DNA from: Moritella sp. 5
Lineage (GTDB): Bacteria > Pseudomonadota > Gammaproteobacteria > Enterobacterales > Moritellaceae
Length of the DNA: 64,000 nucleotides
Reading direction: 5' to 3'
NCBI RefSeq assembly: GCF_018219455.1
Contig: NZ_CP056122.1
Location: 682,001-746,000, forward strand
The translations under genes were made by a program, and so were the position numbers. The notes beneath the pieces were generated by a model. That model made no database searches, was not told the DNA's origin, and worked only from the letters and a program-made list of their open reading frames with translations. Shown one piece after another: positions 25,856-35,892 of this stretch. Every line of letters starts with the position of its first letter. Within the stretch, counting starts at the first letter, position 1.

Positions 25856-26745
25856 ATAGCTAGAAATAAAATACAGTTTCAAAACGGCATATCGAATAAG
25901 TTGGCCGATGGGTTATCGATGTCCTAATTGTGACCACAACAAGTGCTGTAAACTAAAATCGAGAGCGCTGTATCAAAGCAATAAGTGTCATTTTCAAACT
26001 TCATTGATATCTGGAACACTTTTCGCTCACTCTAAGTTGCCACTAACAACTTTGTTTCTTGCAATATATCTTGTAACGCAAGAAAAGAACTGTATCTCAG
26101 CGCTTGAACTATCAAGGTTACTTGGTATTTCGTATAACGCGACTTGGCGGTTAAAGTAGAAGTTAATGCAAGCAATGAAAGAGCGAGATGATGAAATACA
26201 ATTAATTGATTATGTCCAGATAGATGATGCTTACTGGGGAGGCGTAAGACGTGGTGTTAGAGGCTGTGGCGCCAAAGGAAAACGCCCCTTTATTGCAGCT
26301 GTATCAATCAATGATGAAGGTCATCCGATTGGTATGCGTTTTAGCGCTGTAGATGGATTCAACAAAGTAGAAATAACGCGTTGGGCTAAAGTCACCTCAC
26401 ACCGAAGGCGATTGTTATTTCAGATGGTCTAGCGTGCTTTCGTGCGGTTAAAGATGCCGAGATGCTACATCTTACAGTCGTCACTGGCGGTGGTCCAGAT
26501 ATTGTTGAGTGGCCTTACTTTAAATGGGTTAATACAATGATAAGTAATGTTAAAAATTCAATGCACGGTACTTATCATGCTATTAACCAAAAGCATTTAC
26601 CTTGATATTTGGTAGAGTTTTGCTTGAAGTTTAATCGACTGTTTAATTTAAAAAATATGCTTGAGCCGTTAATCGTATCAAGTATTCGAACGGCACTGAT
26701 GCCTCAACGTCTGCTTAAGCTGGCTGAGGTTCGGTGGTTATCAGA
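25856..26745 (+). pseudogene. IS1595-type transposase pseudogene
   Basis: Pieces of an ISXO2-like DDE transposase in order: a damaged start (ATA instead of ATG before ARNKIQFQNG), an N-terminal deletion, the zinc-ribbon GYRCPNCDHNKCC, a helix-turn-helix segment ALELSRLLGISYNATWRLK ending in a TAG stop, then VQIDDAYWGGVRRG (catalytic Asp), a frameshift near 26400, IVISDGLACFRAV (second Asp) and NSMHGTYHAINQKH before another stop. Several independent disruptions make it inactive. Terminal repeats could not be placed. Confidence 0.85.
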
Positions 26746-26984
26746 TAAGAAAAAGGACTCTGGCGAATAGAAATTCGATTATCTTTAGTCATACAATATA
26801 CTTCAGTGTTTGGCTAAATTGCTTTGACTGACCATAATTAACGACGGTTGGCATAGTCGCTTTGATACGACAAGTTGGTAATGTAGTACCCTGCGATATT
26901 GCGATAAATAATATATCATTCCAGTAATACTCAATTAGGTATAGGTGCTAGGCGCTACTTGTTCATATTGGTCTATAGGATTAT

Positions 26985-27127
26985 AACTGCATTGCGTCTC
27001 GATGCTGGCATGAATGAAAATGAATTGTTTAATGCAGGGCTAAAAAGAAAGTAAACAAAAGTAGGAATAAATAACTAGTACCTACCACTAATCCATACCG
27101 GTGGGGAACTTTGCAATCTTGCCCTGT
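26985..27127 (+). pseudogene. Second ISAs1-type remnant
   Basis: The translated piece LRLDAGMNENELFNAGLKRK resembles the C-terminus of the remnant at 23216, with an internal deletion and a stop. It ends in the same AATCTTGCCCTGT. The two remnants bracket the kinase-deacetylase-IS1595 segment. Confidence 0.65.
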
Positions 27128-27247
27128 TTGGATATTTGTTATTAACGAGTGTTGTATTTTTTAGTTTAGTTGTCTAAATGTAAAAAATATTGATAAGTTA
27201 GCTTTAAAATTTGATGTTGTTATCAGATTGATACTAATGAGGTTATA

Positions 27248-28378
27248 GTGAAGGTTTTATATATAGTCAATTCATCTTCTTTTTTTTGTTCTCATTTCTT
27301 AACTCTTGCAGAATCAGTCAAGAATGAGGGTGCTGAAGTATTTGTTGCGGCAGGAGATAAAGAAAAAAGAACTGAACTGGTGGATAGGGGGTTTAATTTT
27401 GTTGAACTAACCCTTTCTAGAAAAGGGATAAATGTATTCTCTGAAATTTCTTCGATAATTAATCTGCGTGGAGTTATATGTAGAATAAAGCCAGATATTG
27501 TACATGCCTTTACTATTAAACCAGTAATTTATTCTGGGCTAATCAATAGAATGTTCCGTGGTATAAGGGCTCCATTACATATTGCTTCAATTACAGGTTT
27601 AGGTTCGGCATCTTTATCTCGGAGTTTTCAAGGTAAGTTGTTGTGGATGCTATTGAAGCAGGTATATAAGTTGTCTTTGGGTCTTTCAAATGTAAAGGTA
27701 GTATTTGAAAATAGAGACGATTTGAACCACTTCGTGCAATTAGGCATCGTGTTGGATTCAAATGCATTTGTAGTTAATGGTGCTGGTATTGATACGTCAT
27801 TTTTTTGTCCTCCTGAATCTAGAGAGATTGAACCATTGAAGGTCGTTATGGTTGCTCGCTTTTTAAAAGATAAAGGAGTTAGAGAGTATATCGATGCGGG
27901 TAGAAAAATCAAAAAGAACAACATCAATGCTCAATTGCTGCTCGTGGGCTCTATTGATGAAAATAATACATCTTCCTTGTTACAATCGGATATCGATTTA
28001 GCTCATCAACTTGGATACGTAGATTGTTTAGGACAGCGAAACGATATAGCAGCGATTTATCAAAAATGTAATGTAGCTTGCTTACCTTCTTATAGAGAAG
28101 GGTTACCTAAGTCCCTCATAGAGGCCGCTGCTTGTGGTGTGGCAATTTTGACTACTGATGTACCTGGCTGTAGACAGATGATTTTTGATGGTAAAAATGG
28201 CGTCTTATTTGAACCCCAAAATTCTGATAGTATTGTTAGCTTAATATCAAAATTAGTCGAAGAGCCAGATTTGGTCCGTCAAATGGGGGTTGTTAGTAGA
28301 ATTAAGGCGCTAGAACTTTTTGATCACAGTTCGATAATTAAGTCTTTTTTTGATATTTATGATTTTAATAGTAAATAG
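27248..28378 (+). CDS. GT4-family glycosyltransferase
   Basis: A 376-residue GT-B fold transferase. The start is GTG with GAGG nine bases upstream. The N-terminal domain begins VLYIVNSSSFFCSHFLTLAE. The C-terminal domain has VVMVARFLKDKGVREYIDA (nucleotide-binding loop) and PSYREGLPKSLIEAAACG, the E-x7-E motif near 283-291. It is similar in layout to transferases that follow a HexNAc-1-phosphate on the lipid carrier. Together with the next two genes it forms a block (GT4, SDR, sugar-phosphate transferase) often found at the 3' end of O-antigen clusters. Confidence 0.88.
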   Translation: MKVLYIVNSSSFFCSHFLTLAESVKNEGAEVFVAAGDKEKRTELVDRGFNFVELTLSRKGINVFSEISSIINLRGVICRIKPDIVHAFTIKPVIYSGLINRMFRGIRAPLHIASITGLGSASLSRSFQGKLLWMLLKQVYKLSLGLSNVKVVFENRDDLNHFVQLGIVLDSNAFVVNGAGIDTSFFCPPESREIEPLKVVMVARFLKDKGVREYIDAGRKIKKNNINAQLLLVGSIDENNTSSLLQSDIDLAHQLGYVDCLGQRNDIAAIYQKCNVACLPSYREGLPKSLIEAAACGVAILTTDVPGCRQMIFDGKNGVLFEPQNSDSIVSLISKLVEEPDLVRQMGVVSRIKALELFDHSSIIKSFFDIYDFNSK

Positions 28379-28389
28379 GTTTCTAATTT

Positions 28390-29370
28390 ATGACAAAGAA
28401 ATTTTTAGTTACAGGCGCTAATGGATTTGTAGGTAAAGCGGTTTGTTCTTTCTTACACAACTCAGGTTACGTTGTTCAGGGAAGTGTACGGAACCGCAAC
28501 AGGCAAGAGTACTGGCCGGTTAACGAAATCGCTGATATTGATTCTAACACTGATTGGTCTAAGCTATTGACTGGGAAAGACTACGTAATACATTGTGCCG
28601 CCCGTGTTCATGTTATGAATGATGAATCTAGCAATTCGTTGAATGATTATCGTGAAGTCAACACTGTTGGTACAATGAATCTTGCACGGCAAGCTATGGA
28701 ATCTGGAGTTAAGCGTTTTATTTTTGTTAGTTCGATTAAAGTAAACGGAGAACTTACCCGATTAGGAAAGCCTTTCACATCAAGGGATAAACGAACACCT
28801 GAAGATTTTTATGCCCAATCCAAATCCGAAGCGGAAAAGCAATTATTGGAACTAGCAGAACAAACTGGATTAGAAGTTGTGATCATTCGCCCTACATTGG
28901 TTTATGGTCCAGGTGTTAAAGCAAACTTTGCTTCGTTGATAAATTTAGTATCCAAAGGATTACCACTTCCATTTGGGTGTATTACTAAGAATAAGCGTAG
29001 TTTGGTATCAGTTAAAAATTTAGTCGATTTAATTATAACTTGTATTGATCATCCCAATGCTGTGAATCAGGTGTTTTTGGTTTCTGATGATAATGACGTG
29101 TCTACAGCTTCAATGATTAATCAGATGTCTAAAGCATTAGGTAAATCGAATAGAATATTTCCCATGCCTTTGTGGTGTTATTATTTGGTGGGTAAAATAT
29201 TTGGCAAACAAGACATAGTTAAACGTTTATTAGGCTCTTTACAAGTGGATATTTCACATACTAAAGAAACATTAAACTGGATGCCGCCTCAAACACTTGA
29301 GGACGGTTTTAGAGAGACTGCGGAAGCATTTTTGAATAATAATAAGATAATTAAAGAGATAAATAAATGA
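28390..29370 (+). CDS. UDP-sugar epimerase/4-ketoreductase (WbpV/Gne-like SDR)
   Basis: A 326-residue extended SDR with TGANGFVGKAV (residues 8-18) for NAD(P) binding and Tyr141/Lys145 in YAQSKSEAEK. SSIKVNGE replaces the usual SSxxVYG. This pattern is that of the WbpV/WbgZ group, which reduces UDP-4-keto-6-deoxy-GlcNAc to UDP-QuiNAc or UDP-FucNAc or epimerises UDP-HexNAc. The FlaA1/WbpM-type dehydratases just downstream would supply that 4-keto substrate. The ATGA overlap with the sugar-phosphate transferase gene ties its product to the initiating sugar. Confidence 0.82.
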   Translation: MTKKFLVTGANGFVGKAVCSFLHNSGYVVQGSVRNRNRQEYWPVNEIADIDSNTDWSKLLTGKDYVIHCAARVHVMNDESSNSLNDYREVNTVGTMNLARQAMESGVKRFIFVSSIKVNGELTRLGKPFTSRDKRTPEDFYAQSKSEAEKQLLELAEQTGLEVVIIRPTLVYGPGVKANFASLINLVSKGLPLPFGCITKNKRSLVSVKNLVDLIITCIDHPNAVNQVFLVSDDNDVSTASMINQMSKALGKSNRIFPMPLWCYYLVGKIFGKQDIVKRLLGSLQVDISHTKETLNWMPPQTLEDGFRETAEAFLNNNKIIKEINK

Positions 29371-29915
29371 CTCGTGTTTTAGACATTCTAGCTGCTTTTT
29401 TTGGCTTACTTTTTTTATGGCCAATTTTAATTTTTGTTGTAATTATTGGCTTATTTGATACAGGTTCTCCAGTTTTTATTCAAACCCGTGTAGGGAAAAA
29501 TAAAAAACCGTTTCAATTGATTAAGTTTAGAACTATGTCTATTGAAACCAAATCAGTGGCGAGTCACTTAGCTAATAATGCATCTATTACTAAGATGGGT
29601 GGCTTCCTTCGTAAAACAAAAATTGATGAGTTACCGCAATTAATTAATGTGTTAAAAGGTGAAATGAGTTTAGTTGGTCCTCGACCTAATTTGTTTAATC
29701 AAGATGAATTGATTAAAGAACGTGATGCATTAGGGGTATATGATGTTTTACCTGGTGTGACGGGTCTAGCACAGGTACAAAATATTGATATGTCTACACC
29801 TGTACTGCTAGCTAAAACTGATAAGAAAATGATAGATACTCTTAATGTTAAAGATTATTTTAAATATATAGTAATGACTGTCACGGGCAGTGGTTCTGGT
29901 GATGCAGTTAAATAA
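29367..29915 (+). CDS. Initiating sugar-1-phosphate transferase, PglC type
   Basis: A 182-residue monotopic phosphoglycosyl transferase that loads the first sugar-1-phosphate onto undecaprenyl phosphate. It has a single N-terminal hydrophobic re-entrant segment ([20 protein letters not shown]), then [17 protein letters not shown], the catalytic Asp-Glu in [10 protein letters not shown] and LVGPRP. It is the minimal PglC form without the WcaJ/WbaP N-terminal membrane domain. Expected donor: UDP-QuiNAc, UDP-FucNAc or a diamino relative made by the neighbouring genes (inference). Confidence 0.92.
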   Translation: MTRVLDILAAFFGLLFLWPILIFVVIIGLFDTGSPVFIQTRVGKNKKPFQLIKFRTMSIETKSVASHLANNASITKMGGFLRKTKIDELPQLINVLKGEMSLVGPRPNLFNQDELIKERDALGVYDVLPGVTGLAQVQNIDMSTPVLLAKTDKKMIDTLNVKDYFKYIVMTVTGSGSGDAVK

Positions 29916-30054
29916 CCATTTCTAGCGTTATAGCCTAAATCAATGGTCGCTATGTTTCGATGAATTTAATTCAGCTAACATCTTGGCCATTTTATTATTT
30001 CGCGTTACTTTACGAGCTAAATTCATTGTGATTTATTTTAATTTGGAACAACAA

Positions 30055-31998
30055 ATGACTCCTTTGCAACATATCTTCTCCCTTAATCGTAGCAAAAAAC
30101 GTATCGTCAGCGTTGCTATCGATATCTTATTTATCTTTGTTGCATTTTGGTTATCGCTATTTGTTCGTTTAGATAGCACCGATATATTCCTAAATAATCA
30201 GAACTGGATGTTAGTGACATTAATATGCCCAATCAGTATCTTAGCTTTTGTTAAGTTTGGTTTATACCGCGCTATATTACGTTATATGGGTTCTAAAGCC
30301 TTATCAGCTGTTGTAATTGGTATCGCGATATCTGCAGTTAGTATCGTTGTCTTTGCTTATTTCTTTAACGTTAATATACCCCGTACCGTTCCTATTGTTT
30401 ATACTGCATTTGCGCTTATCCTTGTTGGTGGTAGTCGTTTTCTATTACGTTCAATTGTAGGCATAAATCTTAAACGTATTGGTGAACCCGTGATCATTTA
30501 CGGAGCTGGTGTCAGTGGTCGACAATTATTAACTTCATTAATGCAAAGCCATGAATATTACCCGAGCGCTTTTGTTGATGACGATAAATCATTACATGGT
30601 TCAAGTATTCAAGGTATTCATGTTTATTCGCCATCAGTGTTAGCTAAATTAGTCGAGCAAAAAGAAGCGAAAAAAATATTATTGGCACTGCCGAGTATCG
30701 GTCGTTCACATCGCCAAGCGATATTACGGACGTTAGAACCATTAGCAATGCAAGTGATGACCATTCCTGCAATGGTTGACTTAGTCAGTGGTGATAAACT
30801 TTATAGTGATATCAAAGAAGTCGAGATTGAAGACTTACTGGGTCGTGAAGCTATATCGCCGAATAGTGAACTCATGACAGCTAATATCAAAGATAAAATT
30901 GTCATGGTCACTGGTGCTGGCGGTTCAATTGGTTCTGAGTTATGTCGCCAAATATTAAAACAGTCGCCAAAAAAACTGATCTTATTCGAACTATCTGAAT
31001 TTGCGCTTTATGCGATTGACCGTGAGTTAAGCTTAAGCGCTAAAGCGCAAGGGTTAGATATTGAAATCTTGCCAATGATGGGCTCAGTGCAACGTGAAAA
31101 CCGTGTACAAGCCATTATGCAAACCTTTAAAGTACAAACGGTTTATCATGCTGCAGCCTATAAGCATGTGCCTATGGTTGAACACAACGTTGTTGAAGGT
31201 GTACGTAATAATATCTTTGGTACCCTATACACTGCCAGAGCTGCTATTGCCGCTAAAGTCGAAACCTTTGTACTGATCTCAACCGATAAAGCTGTGCGTC
31301 CTACTAATGTCATGGGTGCAACTAAGCGTATGGCAGAACTGACTCTACAAGCATTAGCAAAAGAACAGCACAATACTCGTTTCTGCATGGTGCGTTTTGG
31401 CAATGTACTTGGTTCATCAGGTTCTGTAGTACCGCTATTTCGTAAACAGATCGCCAGTGGTGGGCCTGTAACTGTCACACACCCTGATATCACCCGCTAC
31501 TTCATGACAATACCAGAAGCATCACAACTGGTTATTCAAGCGGGCGCTATGGGCAAAGGCGGTGATGTATTTGTATTAGATATGGGTAAGTCAGTTAAAA
31601 TTGTTGATCTGGCCAGTAAAATGATCCACCTTAGCGGTTTTAGCGTTAAAGACGACAACAACCCAGATGGTGATGTCAGTATCGAATTTAGTGGTTTACG
31701 CCCAGGTGAAAAACTTTATGAAGAATTACTGATCGGTGGTAATGTCGCAGGGACTGCTCATAAACGTATCATGACGGCAAACGAGATCCACTTACCTTGG
31801 TCTGCACTGCAAGTGTTACTTGATAACCTTGATAATGCTTGTCATCACTTTGAGCATGAAAAAATAAGAACTTTGTTGCTGAATGCCCCGACTGGATTTG
31901 CCCCTTCAGATGGTATTTGCGATCTGCTTTGGCTAGAAACCAATGAAAATAAATTAACCAATACAGAAGAAGATAATGTTATATCTTTAGTAAGTTAG
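30055..31998 (+). CDS. Membrane UDP-GlcNAc 4,6-dehydratase, WbpM/FlaA1 type (copy 1)
   Basis: 647 residues from the ATG at 30055 (TTTGGAA upstream; the frame is open to 29983). Four N-terminal membrane segments, a first Rossmann-like domain (IIYGAGVSGRQL), then the catalytic SDR domain with VTGAGGSIGSELCRQ and STDKAVRPTNVMGATKR, in which Met replaces the SDR Tyr, as in WbpM and PglF. It converts UDP-GlcNAc to UDP-4-keto-6-deoxy-GlcNAc. It would feed the WbpV-like SDR upstream. A strong terminator follows, so this gene probably ends the main capsule transcript. Confidence 0.93.
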   Translation: MTPLQHIFSLNRSKKRIVSVAIDILFIFVAFWLSLFVRLDSTDIFLNNQNWMLVTLICPISILAFVKFGLYRAILRYMGSKALSAVVIGIAISAVSIVVFAYFFNVNIPRTVPIVYTAFALILVGGSRFLLRSIVGINLKRIGEPVIIYGAGVSGRQLLTSLMQSHEYYPSAFVDDDKSLHGSSIQGIHVYSPSVLAKLVEQKEAKKILLALPSIGRSHRQAILRTLEPLAMQVMTIPAMVDLVSGDKLYSDIKEVEIEDLLGREAISPNSELMTANIKDKIVMVTGAGGSIGSELCRQILKQSPKKLILFELSEFALYAIDRELSLSAKAQGLDIEILPMMGSVQRENRVQAIMQTFKVQTVYHAAAYKHVPMVEHNVVEGVRNNIFGTLYTARAAIAAKVETFVLISTDKAVRPTNVMGATKRMAELTLQALAKEQHNTRFCMVRFGNVLGSSGSVVPLFRKQIASGGPVTVTHPDITRYFMTIPEASQLVIQAGAMGKGGDVFVLDMGKSVKIVDLASKMIHLSGFSVKDDNNPDGDVSIEFSGLRPGEKLYEELLIGGNVAGTAHKRIMTANEIHLPWSALQVLLDNLDNACHHFEHEKIRTLLLNAPTGFAPSDGICDLLWLETNENKLTNTEEDNVISLVS

Positions 31999-32050
31999 TG
32001 GTTGTTTAAAGAAAAATAATTTATTTATAATACTAGCAGCATTAATTTGA

Positions 32051-32106
32051 AAGGCTAATATTGAAGTGTCCCTAATAACTGGACACTCAATATTGGCTTT
32101 TTTTAT
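32051..32106 (+). terminator. Strong terminator after first WbpM-like gene
   Basis: A long stem (GGCTAATATTGAAGTGTCC with GGACACTCAATATTGGCT, one bulge) and a nine-base loop are followed by seven or more T's. It separates the two WbpM-like genes into different transcripts. Confidence 0.88.
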
Positions 32107-32196
32107 ATCAAGCATATAATGTTATCCTCTGCCTGATGTGATAGCAAAGGTTGCTAACTCAGTACCGGCTTTAATTTATATTCTGGATTTACTGTA

Positions 32197-34086
32197 ATGA
32201 ATAGTTTGAATTATTTTTTTAATTTATCACGCGTCACTAAGCGTGGCATTGCGTTGGCATTTGATGCCTGCGCGCTGGCATTTAGTTTCTTTATCGCTTT
32301 TATTAGTCATCCCTCTATTGATGATATAGCCATGACTAATATTGCGCTTATTGTTATTCCATCGATATTGCTTTCTGTTTGTCTGTTTATTAAATACGGA
32401 ATGTACCGAGCTATCTTTCGTTACTCTGGTATTGAAGCCTACAAAATAAGCTTCGGTTGCATTATTTTCTCCATCATCATTACCTATATTGTGACTAAAT
32501 TTATGGGTATTCAGTTTCCGTTTGGATTCTTCTTCAGTTACTTCGCTTATGCCCTGATCTTAATTGGCGGCGCACGTATGATGTTACGCAATATGGTATT
32601 TCAACAAACGACTAAAAATACAGGCATTCCAGTGCTTATTTATGGCGCTGGCAGTGCGGGTCGCCAGCTTAATTTAGCGTTAATACACTCCATGGAATAC
32701 CGTCCGATCTGTTATATCGATGACGATAATACGTTGCATCATTCAATGCTGCAGGGCTTACAGGTGAAGTCTGTTGCTGATATTGATACGCTGATCAGTG
32801 AGTTTGCTATTAAAAAAGTATTACTAGCGATACCAAGTGCTTCCATTAGCCAGCGTAAAAAAATATTGGTGAAACTTGAACATCTACATATTGAAGTTCT
32901 GAGCATACCTGGTACGCCAGATATAATTGACGGAAAATATAAAGTAGATCAGCTTAAGCAAGTGGATATTGCTGATCTGTTAGGCCGTGAAAGCGTAGCT
33001 CCAGATCTTGAATTAATGGCCGATAATATTAGTCATAAAGTGGTGATGGTGACAGGTGCTGGTGGCTCTATCGGTTCTGAATTATGTCGTCAAATTATTA
33101 ATTTAAAACCAACAAAATTAGTATTGTTTGAGCATTCTGAATTTAACTTATATAGCATCGAAAAAGAATTACGAGAATACATCACCGATAATAGTTTGAC
33201 TGTTGAACTTATTCCGTTAATGGGCAGCGTGCAATTCCAATCTCGGTTAATTTCAGTTATGGAAACCTTCCAAGTTGAAACGGTTTATCATGCCGCTGCC
33301 TATAAGCATGTGCCTTTAGTTGAGCATAACGTGGTTGATGGCGTACGTAACAATATCTTTGGTACCTTATATACAGCAAGAGCGGCTATTGCTGCTAATG
33401 TCAGTAACTTTGTGCTGATATCTACGGATAAGGCGGTACGTCCAACCAACGTAATGGGCACAACCAAACGTATGGCCGAGTTAGTATTGCAAGCATTAGC
33501 GAAACAGCCACACAATACCCGTTTCTGTATGGTACGTTTTGGTAATGTATTAGGCTCATCAGGCTCTGTTGTGCCGCTATTCAAAAAGCAAATTGCTAAA
33601 GGTGGACCTGTTACTTTAACGGATAAAAATATCACCCGTTATTTCATGACCATACCGGAAGCTGCGCAGCTAGTGATCCAGGCTGGTGCGATGGGCAAAG
33701 GCGGCGATGTGTTTGTATTAGATATGGGTAAGTCGATTAAGATTTACGATCTCGCGGCTAAAATGATCCATTTAAGTGGTTTTGATGTCAAAGGTGACCA
33801 TAATCCCAATGGTGACATTGAAATAAAAATCACTGGATTACGTCCAGGTGAAAAACTCTATGAAGAGTTGCTGATTGGTGATAACGTTGAAAACACCGAT
33901 CATAGCCGGATCATGACAGCTAATGAAATCTGCTTAAATTGGAAAGAGTTAGAGCAAATATTAGCAAAATTAGAAATAGCATGTCAGGGATTTGATAATT
34001 TAGTGATCCGTGAATTATTATTAGCCGCACCAACCGGGTTTGTGCCAAAAGATGGCATTTGCGATCTGGTTTGGAAGGCTTCTTAA
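32197..34086 (+). CDS. Membrane UDP-GlcNAc 4,6-dehydratase, WbpM/FlaA1 type (copy 2)
   Basis: A 629-residue paralogue of the previous gene with the same plan: four membrane segments, IYGAGSAGRQL, VTGAGGSIGSELCRQ and STDKAVRPTNVMGTTKR. The catalytic halves are very alike, while the membrane halves are clearly more diverged. It lies behind a terminator and so probably has its own promoter in 32107-32196. It may differ in stereochemistry or substrate, or be an old duplication. I cannot tell which copy serves which sugar. Confidence 0.92.
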   Translation: MNSLNYFFNLSRVTKRGIALAFDACALAFSFFIAFISHPSIDDIAMTNIALIVIPSILLSVCLFIKYGMYRAIFRYSGIEAYKISFGCIIFSIIITYIVTKFMGIQFPFGFFFSYFAYALILIGGARMMLRNMVFQQTTKNTGIPVLIYGAGSAGRQLNLALIHSMEYRPICYIDDDNTLHHSMLQGLQVKSVADIDTLISEFAIKKVLLAIPSASISQRKKILVKLEHLHIEVLSIPGTPDIIDGKYKVDQLKQVDIADLLGRESVAPDLELMADNISHKVVMVTGAGGSIGSELCRQIINLKPTKLVLFEHSEFNLYSIEKELREYITDNSLTVELIPLMGSVQFQSRLISVMETFQVETVYHAAAYKHVPLVEHNVVDGVRNNIFGTLYTARAAIAANVSNFVLISTDKAVRPTNVMGTTKRMAELVLQALAKQPHNTRFCMVRFGNVLGSSGSVVPLFKKQIAKGGPVTLTDKNITRYFMTIPEAAQLVIQAGAMGKGGDVFVLDMGKSIKIYDLAAKMIHLSGFDVKGDHNPNGDIEIKITGLRPGEKLYEELLIGDNVENTDHSRIMTANEICLNWKELEQILAKLEIACQGFDNLVIRELLLAAPTGFVPKDGICDLVWKAS

Positions 34087-34249
34087 GGATAATTAGAAGC
34101 GGAAACATTGAGTTTCAAATTAATCTGTGAAAATGGAACTGCGCTTCTCCAAAATTCGTATGGTGGTGGCCTGATCCTTGATGATCGTATGCAGCGGTGT
34201 TGCCTAGTCTGGTTATTATCCTTCTAATTGACAAGCATGCACTGCATTT

Positions 34250-34329
34250 GTTTGCTATATAGTAACATCTATGTTTTTATCTCTCATTGTTTGCTATATA
34301 CTAAACTCTAGGAGTGTATATAGTAATAC
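34250..34329. promoter_or_regulatory. Repeated operators before the hipBA remnant
   Basis: The palindrome GTTTGCTATATACTAAAC (34289-34306) has a close relative GTTTGCTATATAGTAACA (34250-34267) and a weaker one, GTGTATATAGTAATAC (34314-34329). Their spacing and position just upstream of the hipB-like frame are what one expects of autoregulatory binding sites. Confidence 0.6.
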
Positions 34330-34335
34330 TGATGG

Positions 34336-34599
34336 ATAGATTGTAATGAGCCGAAGAAAGAACAATGGCGTAAAATTGCCTTAGCAAGAAAAGAGCTTAA
34401 TTTAACGCAGAAACAGCTGGCTTCAACAACAGGTATTAATAAAGCGACACTATCGCAAATTGAAAATGGTAAATTTAGTGGTTCTTTGGATATTTTAGAG
34501 CGCTACCTTGATGCGCTTGATTTACAATTAACGGTAGAGCCTAAAAAACGTCAATTACCGAACTGGGATGAACTTGATACTTTGTTTGGGGATGAATAA
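34336..34599 (+). pseudogene. HipB-like antitoxin, start codon lost
   Basis: The frame encodes an XRE helix-turn-helix protein (KIALARKELNLTQKQLASTT, then GINKATLSQIENGKFSG and LERYLDALDLQLTVEP), the HipB pattern, about 87 codons. No ATG, GTG or TTG is found in the right place. An ATA at 34336, directly after a stop, occupies the expected start and could be a mutated ATG. The stop overlaps the hipA start by one base (TAATG). Confidence 0.7.
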
Positions 34600-35819
34600 T
34601 GACCTTGTCAAAATTACCGCCGAAGATAGACCGCATCCAAATTTATGCTAATAACATCGAACTTGGTTTATTAACCCAAGGCTCTGTCCACCATTTCCAG
34701 CCAATACAAACGTTACAACATGTATCTTTGACAATGACTAAACCGTAATTAGATGGTTATAAATCTGGTGCATTACACCCTATATTTCGTCAAAACTTAC
34801 CAGAAGGTTTTAACCGTCGTTATATAGCCGAAAAACTGGCGCGTTATGCCAATGTCAATGATATGTATTTACTTGCTTTACAAGAAGATAATGGTGTTGG
34901 CATGCTGACTTATAAAAGTGAGTTACAGTTACCACAAGTCGATGCTGTATCAATTGATGAGATTTTATCTTATTCAAGTCCAGAACCTTTATTTCCAAAG
35001 TTATTGAATCAATATTATTTACGCAATGCCTTGTCGGGTGTGCAGCCAAAAGTCAGCATTCCAAGAACAGATAGGACATCGCAGCAAAAAGACCTTATCG
35101 TGAAATAATTTGATGAAGAATTTGATTTGTTAACGGTGAATGAATTTGTATGTATGCAAGCGGCAGAGTATTGTGGACTAAATCCACCTAAGACCTATTT
35201 ATCTGAAAACTTGGAAAAGTTGGAAACCTTTGTTATTGAACGTTTTGATAAAGAAGATAATGCCTCGTTAGGCTATGAAGACTTTACAACACTACTGAAA
35301 AAACCAAATAACCCAGATGCAAAATACACTGGTAGTTATGAAACCTTACTCAAAGCCACGCATTTATATACTGATAACTTAAATGAAGTAAAAAAGATGT
35401 ATAAGTTGATCGTATTTAATTGTCTGATTGGTAATGGTGATGCTCATCTTAAAAACTTTGCATTGCAATACACCCCTGATATGCAAAAGGTATTCGTCTC
35501 ACCGCCTTTTGATATTACCCATACGCTGATTTATGACACCATTGATAATAAAATGGCATTGAAATTAGCCGGTAGTAAAGTCTTTCCAGACAAAGCAGAG
35601 CTGATTAAATTAGCCCAGTGCGGTGATTTTAAAATGCGCGACGCAGAACAAATGATTGATCATTTAGCGGCTGGTATTTTGGATTATTTAACCAAGAGCA
35701 ATGAAATTAAATTGTTTGTTGGGTTACGCCAATCTATAGAGTTGTCAGTTGCCAAAGTCATGTCGGTTAGCTTTAGTAAAAGTACATATCGACATGATAA
35801 AAAACGTAAATTTACTTAA
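34599..35819 (+). pseudogene. HipA-like kinase toxin, two in-frame stops
   Basis: One continuous reading frame of about 406 codons that encodes HipA-family sequence throughout but is cut by TAA at 34746 and TAA at 35106. Features: LHPIFRQNLPEGFNRRYIAEKL (N-terminal subdomain), VSGVQPKVS-like LSGVQPKVSI (ATP-loop region), VERF-like VIERFDKE, and the catalytic loop IGNGDAHLKNFAL followed by PPFDITHT. HipA normally phosphorylates glutamyl-tRNA synthetase. Both stops lie before the catalytic loop, so the toxin should be dead. Confidence 0.88.
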
Positions 35820-35892
35820 AAAAGACAGTATGATGATAACGAAACCGTGCTCTCTTACTCTAAATCACAATTATTAATCTACAGGGAAATTC

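Noticed and set aside
31158-33635. Minus-strand frames of 111 codons in both WbpM-like genes
   Set aside because: They are mirror frames of the conserved SDR coding sequence. Their similarity to each other only reflects that conservation.
34336-35819. Functional HipBA toxin-antitoxin system
   Set aside because: hipB lacks a usable start codon in place and hipA is cut by two in-frame TAA codons before the catalytic loop.
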